24,238 bases of DNA. It comes from CAZFHP01 sp964519365. Its GTDB lineage: Bacteria; Babelota; Babeliae; Babelales; RVW-14. The stretch covers positions 1 to 24,238 of the forward strand of contig CAZFHP010000021.1 of NCBI GenBank assembly GCA_964519365.1, in the 5' to 3' direction. Below are positions 14,211 through 22,830 of this stretch, piece after piece; position 1 is the first letter of the stretch; each line of letters starts with the position of its first letter. Both the position numbers and the translations under genes were made by a program. The notes beneath the pieces were generated by a model. That model searched no databases. It had not been told where the DNA came from and saw nothing but the letters and a program-made list of their open reading frames with translations.

Positions 14211-15068
14211 TTACGATACCGCTGGACACATGTCACTTGTAACATTACTTATAACAGTAGGCACTTCGCACAAAACATCACATCCTGTTTCAGATGCTTG
14301 AGAAGCAACATGAGATACAACGTCTTTTAAATTTGAAGGTTGGCCTGTAACCCAATGGGCTCCCCAACCCAAGCCTCTTGAAATAGAACCCGTAACTAAA
14401 CGAACTTTGTCACAGTTTAAAGCATGAGAAACAAGTGAATTATTCTTGACAGCAAGCGTTGCCCGTTCAAAAAGAACTTCTTTTGATGGGATGCTTTGCC
14501 ATACGTTACCAGCTTCAACAGCAACGGTTCCTGCTAATTTGCTACCAGAAACGCAAAGTTCGCTAAATTTAGCTCCGACAGGAATAAATAAAATCTTCGC
14601 ACGAGCTTGCATGTCAGCGACATGTGGTGCTACGATAGAACGAAGTTCATTAAGCTTAGCACCTGCTGGCGCAACAAAACTTTTTGCTTGCGCAAGAACT
14701 TCTGGAAGCTTTTGACCAGCAACATCACGTAACTCATTAAACTTAGTACTTGTTTCAAGCATAAGATTTTTTACGCTTTCTGGCATTTCAGGAAGCTGCT
14801 GATAAGCATCTTCAAGATATGGCATAGCTTTTTCTAAACCTGCTTGCATGTATGGCGTAATGTATCCTAACTCAAGGTACCAGTCTAAAGCAACTGCAAC
14901 GGCACTTAACGCAGCCGTTGTTCCTGCAACGCAACCAATAACCTTTTTTACGTTTTTATTATGCTCTCTTGCGCGTTTACACATATTACACGCATCAAGC
15001 GTATTGCTTGGAACAACTATCGCACCAATAGCAACAGCAAACATAATATTTTTGAGCATATTTTTCAT
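14211..15068 (-). CDS. Exported paralogue with a 29-residue tandem repeat
   Basis: The 285-residue product begins with a signal peptide (MKNMLKNIMFAVAIGAIVVP, cleavage near ..TLDA at 26), a CNMC pair (27-30), a membrane segment (about 43-61) and the family block ALDWYLELGYITPYMQ (60-75) with AMPYLEDAYQQLPEMP. A 29-residue unit then repeats from residue 109 (KFNELR...PAGA), 138 (KLNELR...PVGA) and partially 167 (KFSEL). The C-terminal part (VWQSIP...GAHWVTGQPSNLKDVV) aligns with the 15177 gene (VWNSLP...GAHWFSSQAFNLKDAA), which lacks the repeats. So this copy has gained an internal expansion. ATG at 15068 is favoured by GGGGG at 15077-15081. Function is unknown; envelope or secreted host-interaction protein is inferred. 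Confidence 0.7.
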   Translation of the reverse strand: MKNMLKNIMFAVAIGAIVVPSNTLDACNMCKRAREHNKNVKKVIGCVAGTTAALSAVAVALDWYLELGYITPYMQAGLEKAMPYLEDAYQQLPEMPESVKNLMLETSTKFNELRDVAGQKLPEVLAQAKSFVAPAGAKLNELRSIVAPHVADMQARAKILFIPVGAKFSELCVSGSKLAGTVAVEAGNVWQSIPSKEVLFERATLAVKNNSLVSHALNCDKVRLVTGSISRGLGWGAHWVTGQPSNLKDVVSHVASQASETGCDVLCEVPTVISNVTSDMCPAVS

Positions 15069-15076
15069 GATAAAAT

Positions 15077-15081
15077 CCCCC
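15077..15081 (-). promoter_or_regulatory. G-rich ribosome binding site
   Basis: CGGGGG, then ATTTTATC and ATG at 15068. The leader is nearly identical to that at 12238, and it rules out the upstream Met at 15113. Confidence 0.7.
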
Positions 15082-15094
15082 GAAATTAAACCAT

Positions 15095-15133
15095 TAATAA
15101 AATTAAAACACACGTAATAAAATTAAAACACAC
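15095..15133. repeat. 20-bp tandem duplication
   Basis: The unit TAATAAAATTAAAACACACG at 15095-15114 is repeated at 15115-15133 with a changed last base. It lies in the 108-bp gap between the 15177 and 14211 genes, the widest spacing inside the block, where a secondary promoter could lie. Confidence 0.75.
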
Positions 15134-15176
15134 ATACGTAATTTATTTAACTTTCACACTTTTTTAAGCAACAGTT

Positions 15177-15896
15177 TTAAGCAACAGGACAAACCATCTG
15201 GCTAACAGGAACCATCGTTCCTGCTGGACACACAGCATTACTTGCACTTCCTGCATAACCGAACATATTAAAGACAGGCGACATAGCATTAACAGCAGCA
15301 TCTTTTAAATTAAACGCTTGACTAGAAAACCAATGTGCTCCAGAACTAACAGCACCAGAAACAGAACCCATCGTAGAACGAATCGGTTTACACCCATTAA
15401 CAACCTTAGTAATTAAATTCGAAACAGCCATAGACGGACCTAAAAGTCGTAAAACCTCAGTTCTTGGCGGCAAAGAATTCCAGACATCTTTAACAGTAGA
15501 CGTTATAACTCCTGCCCACTGACTACCCGTTGAACGAAGTAATGCAAGCTTGCCCATGACAGCTAGATAATACGGCTGCACACATGCTGGCATTGCGGGA
15601 AGATATTTTCCTGCTACTTGCAAATATCCTAATGCTTTGTTTAAAGCTATAGACATATGTGGCGTAATATACCCCATGTCAAAGTACCAATCTAAAACAG
15701 TTGCGATAATCGCAAGAGCACAAAGTACTTTAAATTTTTTGCTTGCTTTACTTGTTGTACTTGTTTCTTCTGTTTCAAGCTTTGTTACTTTTTCTTGAAG
15801 ATCACCCTCAGGAGTTGCAATCAAACGAGAGCCAAAAAAAGCACATAAAACAAACGCTGCAATAACACTTCTTTGTGTATTTTTCGTATTTTTCAT
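15177..15896 (-). CDS. Exported paralogue, first gene of the exported-protein block
   Basis: The 239-residue product has a signal peptide (MKNTKNTQRSVIAAFVLCAF, cleavage near ..LIATP at 28), a charged Glu/Thr/Ser stretch (29-52), a membrane segment (about 55-68) and the family block VLDWYFDMGYITPHMS (67-82) with ALGYLQVAGKYLPAMP. Its C-terminal half aligns with the 14211 gene (VWNSLP, GAHWFSSQAFNLKD) and ends in a Cys/Pro/Val-rich tail. It lacks the 29-residue repeats of that gene, so it may be nearer to the ancestral form. The ATG at 15896 is chosen because GGGGG sits at 15905-15909; an upstream Met at 15947 lacks a site. The 234 bp upstream, to fabG, probably hold the block promoter, but I cannot identify it. 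Confidence 0.7.
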   Translation of the reverse strand: MKNTKNTQRSVIAAFVLCAFFGSRLIATPEGDLQEKVTKLETEETSTTSKASKKFKVLCALAIIATVLDWYFDMGYITPHMSIALNKALGYLQVAGKYLPAMPACVQPYYLAVMGKLALLRSTGSQWAGVITSTVKDVWNSLPPRTEVLRLLGPSMAVSNLITKVVNGCKPIRSTMGSVSGAVSSGAHWFSSQAFNLKDAAVNAMSPVFNMFGYAGSASNAVCPAGTMVPVSQMVCPVA

Positions 15897-15904
15897 GATA
15901 GAGT

Positions 15905-15909
15905 CCCCC
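15905..15909 (-). promoter_or_regulatory. G-rich ribosome binding site
   Basis: GGGGG, then ACTCTATC and ATG at 15896, again 8 nt apart. Confidence 0.65.
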
Positions 15910-16130
15910 ATAAAATAAATACGTACCAAAATATTACAGAGAATCAAAAAGAGATGTATTGTTTAATACGTGCGATTAATACTTGCGATGAATAGCCCCA
16001 TCTTTTTAGATTCCCCCCATTTATATTCCCTAAATTTAAAACCAGTTTAAACAATAAAAGATACCAATGCAACCGGGTCACAAAAAGACAAATAGAAATA
16101 GAGCCGCAAAGTCTGGTATTAAGACAAAAT

Positions 16131-16910
16131 TTAGAACATACCGCCGTTCAGATCAAGCGTTTGCCCCGTAATATAATGGGCTTGTTCAGAAGAAAGAAAC
16201 GCGACAAGATTGGCAATATCATCACCCGAACCAAAGCGTTTAAGTGCAATACGCTCACGCGCATAGTTTTTGATCTTCTCGCTTAAGTTTTGCGTCATGC
16301 CTGTCTCAACAAATCCAGGAGCTATAGCGTTAATCAAGATATTACGAGAGGCATATTCTTGAGCAAGCGTTTTGGTCATCGCTATAATACCTGCTTTACT
16401 CGCAGCATAGTTAACTTGCCCGGGATTGCCGGTTTTGCCAACAATAGAACTGATATTTATGATATAACCGTTGGCAAGATTTTTAGAAATACGTGTTTTT
16501 TTATTTTTGATCATGCGCAATAACGCTTGTTGCGCACAAAAGAACGAGCCCTTAAGATTGACGTTAAGAACACTATCCCATGCTTGCTCTGTCATACGAA
16601 TAGCAAGATTATCACGAGTAATACCTGCGTTATTAACTAAAAGATCGAGGGTCATAGTATCCTGTGACGTATCTAATTCTAAAGCATGATTTTGCAAAAT
16701 TTTATCGAATTTAGCAAAACTCTCATGAATACAAGAAACAGACGAAATATCTGTCTGAATATAGATAGCACCTGTTTTTTCAAGCCCTTTAACTCGAGCA
16801 TCAGAAGCATCTATGCAATCAAAAACAAAAACGCGATCACCACGCTTTTGTAGTCTTTGGACAATTGATCGCCCGATACCCTGCAACCCCCCTGTTACAA
16901 TGCTATTCAT
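16131..16910 (-). CDS. fabG: 3-oxoacyl-[acyl-carrier-protein] reductase FabG
   Basis: The 259-residue short-chain dehydrogenase carries the NADPH-binding TGGLQGIG (6-13), NNAG (93-96) and the catalytic tetrad N118, S155, Y168 and K172 (SSIVG, NYAASKAG), ending in GQTLDLNGGMF, the wording of FabG. It reduces 3-ketoacyl-ACP in fatty acid elongation. It has a longer insert near 65-90 and 138-148 than E. coli FabG (244 residues). It lies 21 bp downstream of fabD and is the last gene of the minus-strand operon. A related SDR function cannot be excluded, but the fabD neighbour makes FabG likely. Confidence 0.92.
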   Translation of the reverse strand: MNSIVTGGLQGIGRSIVQRLQKRGDRVFVFDCIDASDARVKGLEKTGAIYIQTDISSVSCIHESFAKFDKILQNHALELDTSQDTMTLDLLVNNAGITRDNLAIRMTEQAWDSVLNVNLKGSFFCAQQALLRMIKNKKTRISKNLANGYIINISSIVGKTGNPGQVNYAASKAGIIAMTKTLAQEYASRNILINAIAPGFVETGMTQNLSEKIKNYARERIALKRFGSGDDIANLVAFLSSEQAHYITGQTLDLNGGMF

Positions 16911-16931
16911 AGATTTACTCTTATGATATTA

Positions 16932-18107
16932 TTATTCTATTGGCTCTTGTTGTTTTATTTCTTGCTCTTGCTCGGGCACCTGATTAACTTCTTGTTCTTC
17001 TTTTGATTCAGGCTCTGTTTCTGGCTTTACTTCTTGTTCTGTTTCTTGTTCTTGCTCGACGATAACAAGATCATCAAACGCACAATTTTCACGATCACAA
17101 ATCTCTTCATGTTCTATGCGTTTTACGTTCTTGCCAAGCAGTTTTAGAACTGATTCAACATCTTCAAGCGTATTAACAGAAGTAATCTCTTTGTCTGGCC
17201 ATTCTTTTTTCAAAGTTTTAGCAAGCTTATCTCCTGGGCCAACTTGTATAATCACATCACAATCTTGCAATTGCTGCATTGATGGCCACCAAAGCACATG
17301 CGAGCTCATCTGCTTTTCTAACGTTTGTTTAACATCTTCGTTGCTGGCAATAACACGAGCCTGCATGTTATCAACGAGGTTAATCCCCAAATCTTTAAAA
17401 TCAACTTTGACCATATATTTGGCAAACTCATTTGCCGCATCGTTCATTAAACGAGAGTGAAAAGCACCATCAACTTTTAATGGAATAACTTTCCCACCAA
17501 TAGAACGAACATCGTGAGTAACAGAATCAAGCGAATGTACGGTACCAGAGACAACTAACTGTGTTGGACTATTGTAATTAACTATTTCACACACGTCGCT
17601 GTTACTACCTGGCTGATCGTAACGCTGACAGATCTCTTTGAGAGTATCATGGGGAACACCTAAGACGGCAATCATGCTGCCTGGAAAATTCTTCGTTGCA
17701 TCTTCCATAAATGCTGCCCGTTTTTTCAAAAGATATACAGCATCGGCAAAACTTATGCCACCAGCCGCAAAAACAGCGGCATACTCTCCCGAGCTATGGC
17801 CGGCAACTATATCAGGCGTAACACCATATTTTTCTTTGAGTAACGAATAAATCGAAGCACTGACTAAAAAAATAGATGTCTGTGCATTTACCGTCTCTTT
17901 AAGCTCTTTGTCTGACGATGCAAAACAAAGACGTACAAAGTTTGTATCAAGACAGTTTGAAGCACGCTCAAAATACTCTTGAACGATTCTTTGCTTATCG
18001 TATAATTCTTTACCCATGCCTGGATATTGCGACCCTTGGCCTGGGAAAATCATGCCGATTTTTTTTCGATCTTTTTGTTTTATTTCTTGTTTTTTTTCTG
18101 TTTCCAT
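16932..18107 (-). CDS. fabD: Malonyl CoA-ACP transacylase FabD with acidic Glu/Gln tail
   Basis: The enzyme transfers malonyl from CoA to ACP. It shows FPGQGSQYPGMG (21-32), the nucleophile elbow GHSSGEY with S105, and H217 in GAFHSRL. The catalytic domain ends near residue 325, as in normal FabD (about 310 residues). Two additions are odd: a Lys/Glu/Gln N-terminal extension (1-16), and a tail of about 65 residues whose last 40 (351-391) are almost only Glu, Gln, Lys, Pro and Val. The tail is low-complexity, probably grown by slippage, and likely disordered. The gene is 26 bp after gltX and 21 bp before fabG, implying co-transcription. Confidence 0.93.
   Translation of the reverse strand: METEKKQEIKQKDRKKIGMIFPGQGSQYPGMGKELYDKQRIVQEYFERASNCLDTNFVRLCFASSDKELKETVNAQTSIFLVSASIYSLLKEKYGVTPDIVAGHSSGEYAAVFAAGGISFADAVYLLKKRAAFMEDATKNFPGSMIAVLGVPHDTLKEICQRYDQPGSNSDVCEIVNYNSPTQLVVSGTVHSLDSVTHDVRSIGGKVIPLKVDGAFHSRLMNDAANEFAKYMVKVDFKDLGINLVDNMQARVIASNEDVKQTLEKQMSSHVLWWPSMQQLQDCDVIIQVGPGDKLAKTLKKEWPDKEITSVNTLEDVESVLKLLGKNVKRIEHEEICDRENCAFDDLVIVEQEQETEQEVKPETEPESKEEQEVNQVPEQEQEIKQQEPIE
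16935..17060. repeat. Low-complexity Glu/Gln-coding region at the fabD 3' end
   Basis: The plus strand shows repeated TTCTTGTTCTTG-like trinucleotides encoding E/Q-rich sequence (EQEQETEQEV and variants). It is an imperfect coding microsatellite and so a likely length-variable site. Confidence 0.7.
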
Positions 18108-18133
18108 TGCGTGACCCTTCTTACGTTATAACC

Positions 18134-19570
18134 TCACAATATAGAAATAACCTCACTAATTCGTTCACTACTTTTCTCTTTTCCTAAAATTTCTAAAAGC
18201 TCAAAAACTCCGGGGCTTTGCGTTTTGCCTGTTAACGCTAATCGTAACGGCTGCGCCAAGCTTACTAACTTTTGATCATGATTTTTACACACGTCTTTTG
18301 CTAACGCAAGTAATGTATCATGCGTAAAATTATCGAGTACCAAAAGTTTTTCACGAAACTCTTGTGCTATATCTTTTGTTTTTTCTGTCACCCATTTTTT
18401 AATAAGACTTATATCAAGCGATGCTGGCTTGTGTGAAAATGCAATAATATCTTGAGCAAGATCTAATAACGTTATAGCTCGTTGTTTATATTGGTCAAGC
18501 AGGCGTATAAGTAACTTTTCAGGCCAGCTATCACAAAGCTTCTTGTGTATATCTTGGCTCATGATAGCAATCGCTTCGAGTAATTCGTCGTTTGGCGTTT
18601 GACGAATATAAACACCATTAAGCCATTCGAGTTTTTGCATATCAAAAATGGCCCCTTTTTTGCCAACGTTATCAAACGAAAAATAATCGATTAATTCTTG
18701 GCGAGTAAAAATTTCTTGATCACCATGCGACCACCCTAACCGAACGAGGTAATTAAAAAATGCACCGGCAAGAAAGCCTTGCTCGCGATAATGCTCAACA
18801 GATACAGCAGCATCGCGTTTGCTTAATTTATTTCCAGATTTCCCTAAAATCAATGGCAAGTGAGCAAACACTGGAATCTTTGCACCAAGAGCTTGATAAA
18901 TAAGTAATTGTTTTGTCGTATTTGAAATATGGTCATCACCACGAATAACGTGTGTTATGTTCATAAAGATATCGTCCAGCACAACACAAAAATTATACGT
19001 TGACAGGCCATCACGCCTAATAATAACATAATCGTCTAACTGATCAGGCTTAACACGAATGTTACCACGAATAAGATCAGTAAATTCTAAATCCCCAAGA
19101 TTTTCAGGTAATTTAAATCGAATAGCATGGGGGCGCTTTAAATCTTCTTGCGTAAAAGCTTTATTACGACATGTCCCGTCATACTTATTGCCCAGACCAT
19201 GTTCTAAATCCCGCATAACATCTTGTGATTCACGAGGTTCACAAAAACATGGGTACGCTAAACCTCGTTTGATTAAATCATGCGCAGCTTTACTATGCTC
19301 TTGAGCACGAGAACTTTGTATAACAACAGGCTCGTCTGATGATAAGCCAAGCCAAGCAAGAGAAGCTAATTGGGATTCTTGATATTCCTGAGTAGATCGT
19401 TCTTGATCTGTATCTTCAACCCGGACAAGATATTTCCCATTCGTATGGCGTGCAAAAAGCCAATTAAACATAGCAACACGTACGCCACCAACATGCAAAT
19501 AGCCTGTTGGCGATGGCGCAAAGCGGACACGCACGTCTTGTGTAGGTTTATGTGTGCTTTTTGTATTCAT
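18134..19570 (-). CDS. gltX: Glutamyl-tRNA synthetase
   Basis: The 478-residue class I synthetase has FAPSPTGYLHVGG (the HIGH-type motif, 26-29), VEDTDQERS (51-59), the CFC zinc-site start (C108, C110) with C134, and the KMSKS-type KLSKR (248-252). It charges tRNA-Glu. The length is normal (about 470). Whether it also charges tRNA-Gln (non-discriminating) cannot be told here. The ATG at 19570 follows a GGAGGT site at 19581-19586. It sits between the TPR protein gene and fabD, an unusual insertion into a lipid synthesis cluster. Confidence 0.96.
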   Translation of the reverse strand: MNTKSTHKPTQDVRVRFAPSPTGYLHVGGVRVAMFNWLFARHTNGKYLVRVEDTDQERSTQEYQESQLASLAWLGLSSDEPVVIQSSRAQEHSKAAHDLIKRGLAYPCFCEPRESQDVMRDLEHGLGNKYDGTCRNKAFTQEDLKRPHAIRFKLPENLGDLEFTDLIRGNIRVKPDQLDDYVIIRRDGLSTYNFCVVLDDIFMNITHVIRGDDHISNTTKQLLIYQALGAKIPVFAHLPLILGKSGNKLSKRDAAVSVEHYREQGFLAGAFFNYLVRLGWSHGDQEIFTRQELIDYFSFDNVGKKGAIFDMQKLEWLNGVYIRQTPNDELLEAIAIMSQDIHKKLCDSWPEKLLIRLLDQYKQRAITLLDLAQDIIAFSHKPASLDISLIKKWVTEKTKDIAQEFREKLLVLDNFTHDTLLALAKDVCKNHDQKLVSLAQPLRLALTGKTQSPGVFELLEILGKEKSSERISEVISIL

Positions 19571-19609
19571 AAGAAATACACCTCCATACGATACTTTTAT
19601 TAAATTTTA

Positions 19610-20314
19610 TTAAACCGCAATAAGCTCTAATTTTTCTTTAACAATATCTACAAAATGGTCTAACGTCCGTTCGTTGCCATATTTGACAATAAACTGTTGC
19701 CAATAATTTTTTGCACCATCAAACTTTTTGTTAATCCAAAAATACTGCCCTAAGTAAAATAACGCCTGCGCATGTGCGCTATGCTTTTGGTCATAGGCTG
19801 TTTTTTTCAAACGCTCAAGGCCTTCTGTTTTATTACTTTCAATTGCACTATCAAGCTGCATAAGCGAAAGCTTTATTTCGTAATAGCCTTTTAGGCTATA
19901 ATCACGCAAATCAGCTAGTGCTTCTTTTTGGACGCTAATCGCATCTTCATGTTTTCCCAACGATAATAACGCTTCTACGCGAAAAGCCTGAAACATTGGC
20001 GCCAAACCTGTAGAACGATGTTGCTCAAAGCTTTTTCTAAATTTTTCTTCAACATATGCCCATTTTTCGTTTTCTGTCTTAAATGCAATCGTACCTGGAG
20101 CAACCTCTTTTTCATCTTTTTGCACCGGAGCCTGAAAATACTTAAGAGCTTGCATAAAATCATGATGCGCGTCTACCTGTAATCTATGTTGATAAGAACG
20201 ATAGCCCCATAATCCAACCCCAATGGCAACAAGAACAAGCGCTCCAATAATTACTTTCTCTTTGTGCTTTGTTACTGTGTTAAGAAAGCTTTCGACGTAC
20301 ATAGGCATATTCAT
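19610..20314 (-). CDS. Membrane-anchored TPR-like protein (YfgM-like architecture)
   Basis: The 234-residue product has one membrane segment near the N-terminus (about 20-38, KVIIGALVLVAIGVGLWGYR) after a short cytoplasmic stretch. A helical domain follows, with TPR-like repeats (for example AQALFYLGQYFWINKKFDGAKNYWQQFI). This single-anchor plus TPR layout matches the YfgM/DUF2133-type proteins, which act as periplasmic chaperone helpers at the Sec translocon in E. coli; that function here is only inferred. The ATG at 20314 follows GGGAGA. It lies 39 bp upstream of gltX, after a 122-bp gap from plsX. Confidence 0.75.
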   Translation of the reverse strand: MNMPMYVESFLNTVTKHKEKVIIGALVLVAIGVGLWGYRSYQHRLQVDAHHDFMQALKYFQAPVQKDEKEVAPGTIAFKTENEKWAYVEEKFRKSFEQHRSTGLAPMFQAFRVEALLSLGKHEDAISVQKEALADLRDYSLKGYYEIKLSLMQLDSAIESNKTEGLERLKKTAYDQKHSAHAQALFYLGQYFWINKKFDGAKNYWQQFIVKYGNERTLDHFVDIVKEKLELIAV

Positions 20315-20436
20315 ACGTTTCTCCCACTAAATTATCGTTTAAAATTTATTTAATATCAGTAAATATCGCAGTTATTTTATATCAAAACAATTACTTATTA
20401 AGAATAACTGAAATAATAAAATTGTATAGAAAAAAG

Positions 20437-21438
20437 TTACTTTCTTACAAAACCAACCCCCTTTTTTGTCCCAAAATTGGCAAAATTAAGCCCCGAAACA
20501 AACCGTATCGCTTGACCTATAGATCGATACCCAGAATTTCCATGACAAACAATAACATGCTTTCTGATTCCCAGCAAAAGCGCCCCTCCCGACGATTGCA
20601 AAAACGATTTCCTCAGAATGTTTTCAGGTTGAAAAGATTGCATGTGTGCACGATATGCATTTTGTATCGATTCAATGGTTTTGAGAAAAATATTACCTGT
20701 AAACCCGTCACAAACGAGAACATCAAGCTTTCGCCCGCTTACGGGCTTATTTGCCTGTATATTTGTGTATGTACACGAAAAAACATCATACGGCTCAATA
20801 TTGCCAATAAAATTAATCTTTGAACGCTCTAAGAGCTTAAATGCCTGCTTAGTAAGCAAAGAGCCCTTGGTATCTTCATGACCATTTGATAATAGCCCAA
20901 CACATGGATTTTTGCGTTTTAGCTCGTGCTGAGCAAACGATACCCCCATATGGGCAAACTGATATAAATGCTCAGGTCGACAATCGGTATTTGCACCAAG
21001 ATCTAAAACAATAATTGGGTCCCAATTTTCTTTATCTGATAAGCTTGGCGATAGCATCCCAACTATTGCTGGTCGATCAATATGATCAACTCGCCCAATT
21101 AAAAGCGTAGCAGCAACCATAAGTGCCCCCGAGTTACCTGCAGAAATAACAGCCGAGCAGGCTCCCTGGGCAACACTTTCTACGGCTTTGACAAGCGACG
21201 AATCGCGCTTTTTTTTTACCGCATCAACAGGGTTTTCTGCCATAGAAATATACCCTGGGGAATCACAAATATGTATAGGATAGCGCTGCCAAGAAGCATC
21301 TAATGCTAATAATAACGATCCAAGCTCTTTTTCTGGCCCAAAAAGCTTTACTGGTAGAAATGCCGAGGCCGCACAATACGCTCCATGTACGATAGCTTGG
21401 GGGGCAAAATCCCCGCCCATTGCATCAACCGCAATCAT
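20437..21438 (-). CDS. plsX: Phosphate acyltransferase PlsX
   Basis: The 333-residue protein begins IAVDAMGGDFAP, the PlsX hallmark, with GNSGALM, LDLGANTDCRPEHL and VCDGFTGNIFLKT further on. PlsX converts acyl-ACP to acyl-phosphate for the PlsY acyltransferase in phospholipid synthesis, at the inner face of the membrane. The length is typical. It starts 20 bp after rpmF, the usual rpmF-plsX pairing. The usual downstream fabH is absent; a TPR gene and gltX come before fabD. Confidence 0.96.
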   Translation of the reverse strand: MIAVDAMGGDFAPQAIVHGAYCAASAFLPVKLFGPEKELGSLLLALDASWQRYPIHICDSPGYISMAENPVDAVKKKRDSSLVKAVESVAQGACSAVISAGNSGALMVAATLLIGRVDHIDRPAIVGMLSPSLSDKENWDPIIVLDLGANTDCRPEHLYQFAHMGVSFAQHELKRKNPCVGLLSNGHEDTKGSLLTKQAFKLLERSKINFIGNIEPYDVFSCTYTNIQANKPVSGRKLDVLVCDGFTGNIFLKTIESIQNAYRAHMQSFQPENILRKSFLQSSGGALLLGIRKHVIVCHGNSGYRSIGQAIRFVSGLNFANFGTKKGVGFVRK

Positions 21439-21458
21439 TCTTCAAACTACTTACTCGT

Positions 21459-21740
21459 TTATTCTTTTTCTTGATTCGACTCTTCCCCTTGGGCAACTGC
21501 TTGATGTGCACGTGCTTTAATTTCTCGAGCTTCTTCTGCTCGTGAACGCTCTTGTAGGCGATCATCTTTTGTTCGCAGAACCTTTACGCCCTTATAATGG
21601 CCACATGCAGGACAAACTTGATGTGAAGCAATAGGTTCTTTACAGGTCTGGCAACCAGAAAGGGCTTTAAATGTCACACCTTTATTTGCTGATCTTTTAT
21701 CTCTTCGTGCTCTTGAATGTTTACGCTTAGGAACTGGCAT
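21459..21740 (-). CDS. rpmF: 50S ribosomal protein L32 with C-terminal extension
   Basis: MPVPKRKHSRARRDKRSANK opens the typical L32 sequence. The zinc ribbon is complete: C30-x2-C33 and C43-x2-C46. The ribosomal domain ends near residue 57; residues 58-93 form a charged Glu/Arg/Gln/Ala helix not found in most L32 proteins (about 56-60 residues). With all four Cys present, this is the zinc-binding form. It is the first gene of the minus-strand operon and faces tsf divergently. A GGGAG site precedes the ATG. Confidence 0.95.
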   Translation of the reverse strand: MPVPKRKHSRARRDKRSANKGVTFKALSGCQTCKEPIASHQVCPACGHYKGVKVLRTKDDRLQERSRAEEAREIKARAHQAVAQGEESNQEKE

Positions 21741-21832
21741 AGTATTTAAACTCCCGCTAACTACTAACTACACTAACTATTTGCATAATAACTCTAGTAA
21801 AACGTATTTCAGAGTAATTTTTTAACCATTTT

Positions 21833-21863
21833 TTGTCAAAGTTTGATTACAAACTTGTAAAAT
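21833..21863 (+). promoter_or_regulatory. Possible promoter for tsf-pyrH-frr
   Basis: TTGTCA at 21833-21838 and an extended TGTAAAAT (-10 TAAAAT at 21858-21863) are 19 bp apart, slightly longer than ideal. It lies in the 209-bp gap between the divergent rpmF and tsf genes. Confidence 0.35.
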
Positions 21864-21949
21864 CATTACATTTTGGCAAAATAATAAAATCAAAAAAATT
21901 ACGCAATTACTTTTATACGTTATTACTGAAATATCAGGAGAATTACAAT

Positions 21950-22813
21950 ATGGCAAAAGTAACCATGGACATGGTCAAAGACTTACGAGCTAAAACACAA
22001 GTCGGCATGATGGATTGCAAAAAAGCACTTGAGCAAGCAGATGGCGATATGGAAAAGGCAATCGAAATCTTACGCAAAAAAGGAGCCGCGGTTGCAGCAA
22101 AACGTGCCGGGAAAGCAACCGAAAACGGCCGGATTGAAGCCTATGTAACAGATGATTTCAAACACGGAGCATTAGTCGAGATTGGCTGCGAAACAGACTT
22201 TTCTGCAAATACTCCTGACATGAAAGAATTTGCTCTTAAAGCAGCTCAAGAAGCTGCAACAAATCAAATAGATAATTCAGAAAAATTATTTTCAGAAAAA
22301 CCAGAGCTCAAAAATAATCTTGACGAATTATTAGCTAAAATTTCAGAAAAGATTCAAATTAACACAATCAAAAATTTTAACGTTAGTGAACATGGCATCG
22401 TTAATCATTATATTCACCCAGGCTCTACCGTTGGGGTATTTATAGAGCTTGCAACAGAACACGATGTAACCAAAAATCTTAACGATCTTAAAGTTCTTGC
22501 GCGTGATATTTGCATGCACATAGCCGTAACAAGCCCATTGTGTGTAAGCCCAGAAGATCTTGATCCAAAACTCTTAGAAAAAGAACGGGCTATCATGAAA
22601 GAACAACTACAAAACAGCAATAAACCTGCCAACATTATGGACAAAATTATTGATGGCAAGATCAAAAAATATTACGAAGAAGTGTGTCTTACCTATCAAA
22701 AGTTTATTAAAAACGAAGATGTTACAATCGCCCAACACGTAAAACAACTATCAGACAAACTGAACAATACAATCACGATCAAACAGTTTGTACGCCTAAG
22801 CATTGGACGCTAA
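21950..22813 (+). CDS. tsf: Elongation factor Ts
   Basis: The 287-residue product matches EF-Ts, which recharges EF-Tu by GDP release: N-terminal UBA-like domain with TQVGMMDCKKALEQADGD (about 17-34), NGRIEAYV, and the core motif IGCETDFSAN. The start at 21950 is set by CAGGAG about 9 nt upstream and the MAKVT opening; the frame continues 39 codons upstream but without family similarity. rpsB, normally directly upstream, is absent here; rpmF lies divergently instead. The gene leads a tsf-pyrH-frr run with 17- and 19-bp gaps. Confidence 0.96.
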   Translation: MAKVTMDMVKDLRAKTQVGMMDCKKALEQADGDMEKAIEILRKKGAAVAAKRAGKATENGRIEAYVTDDFKHGALVEIGCETDFSANTPDMKEFALKAAQEAATNQIDNSEKLFSEKPELKNNLDELLAKISEKIQINTIKNFNVSEHGIVNHYIHPGSTVGVFIELATEHDVTKNLNDLKVLARDICMHIAVTSPLCVSPEDLDPKLLEKERAIMKEQLQNSNKPANIMDKIIDGKIKKYYEEVCLTYQKFIKNEDVTIAQHVKQLSDKLNNTITIKQFVRLSIGR

Positions 22814-22830
22814 ACAAACGGGAAAATTTT

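Noticed and set aside
15963..16001. Twelve-codon minus-strand frame after a GGGGGG run upstream of the exported-protein block
   Set aside because: It resembles the local leader style, but spacing is about 11 nt, and a 12-residue peptide cannot be told from chance. A leader peptide is possible but unsupported.
20369..20410. CAGTTATT/AATAACTG inverted repeat between plsX and the TPR gene
   Set aside because: An 8-bp AT-rich stem with a 26-nt loop is weak and expected by chance in such sequence.
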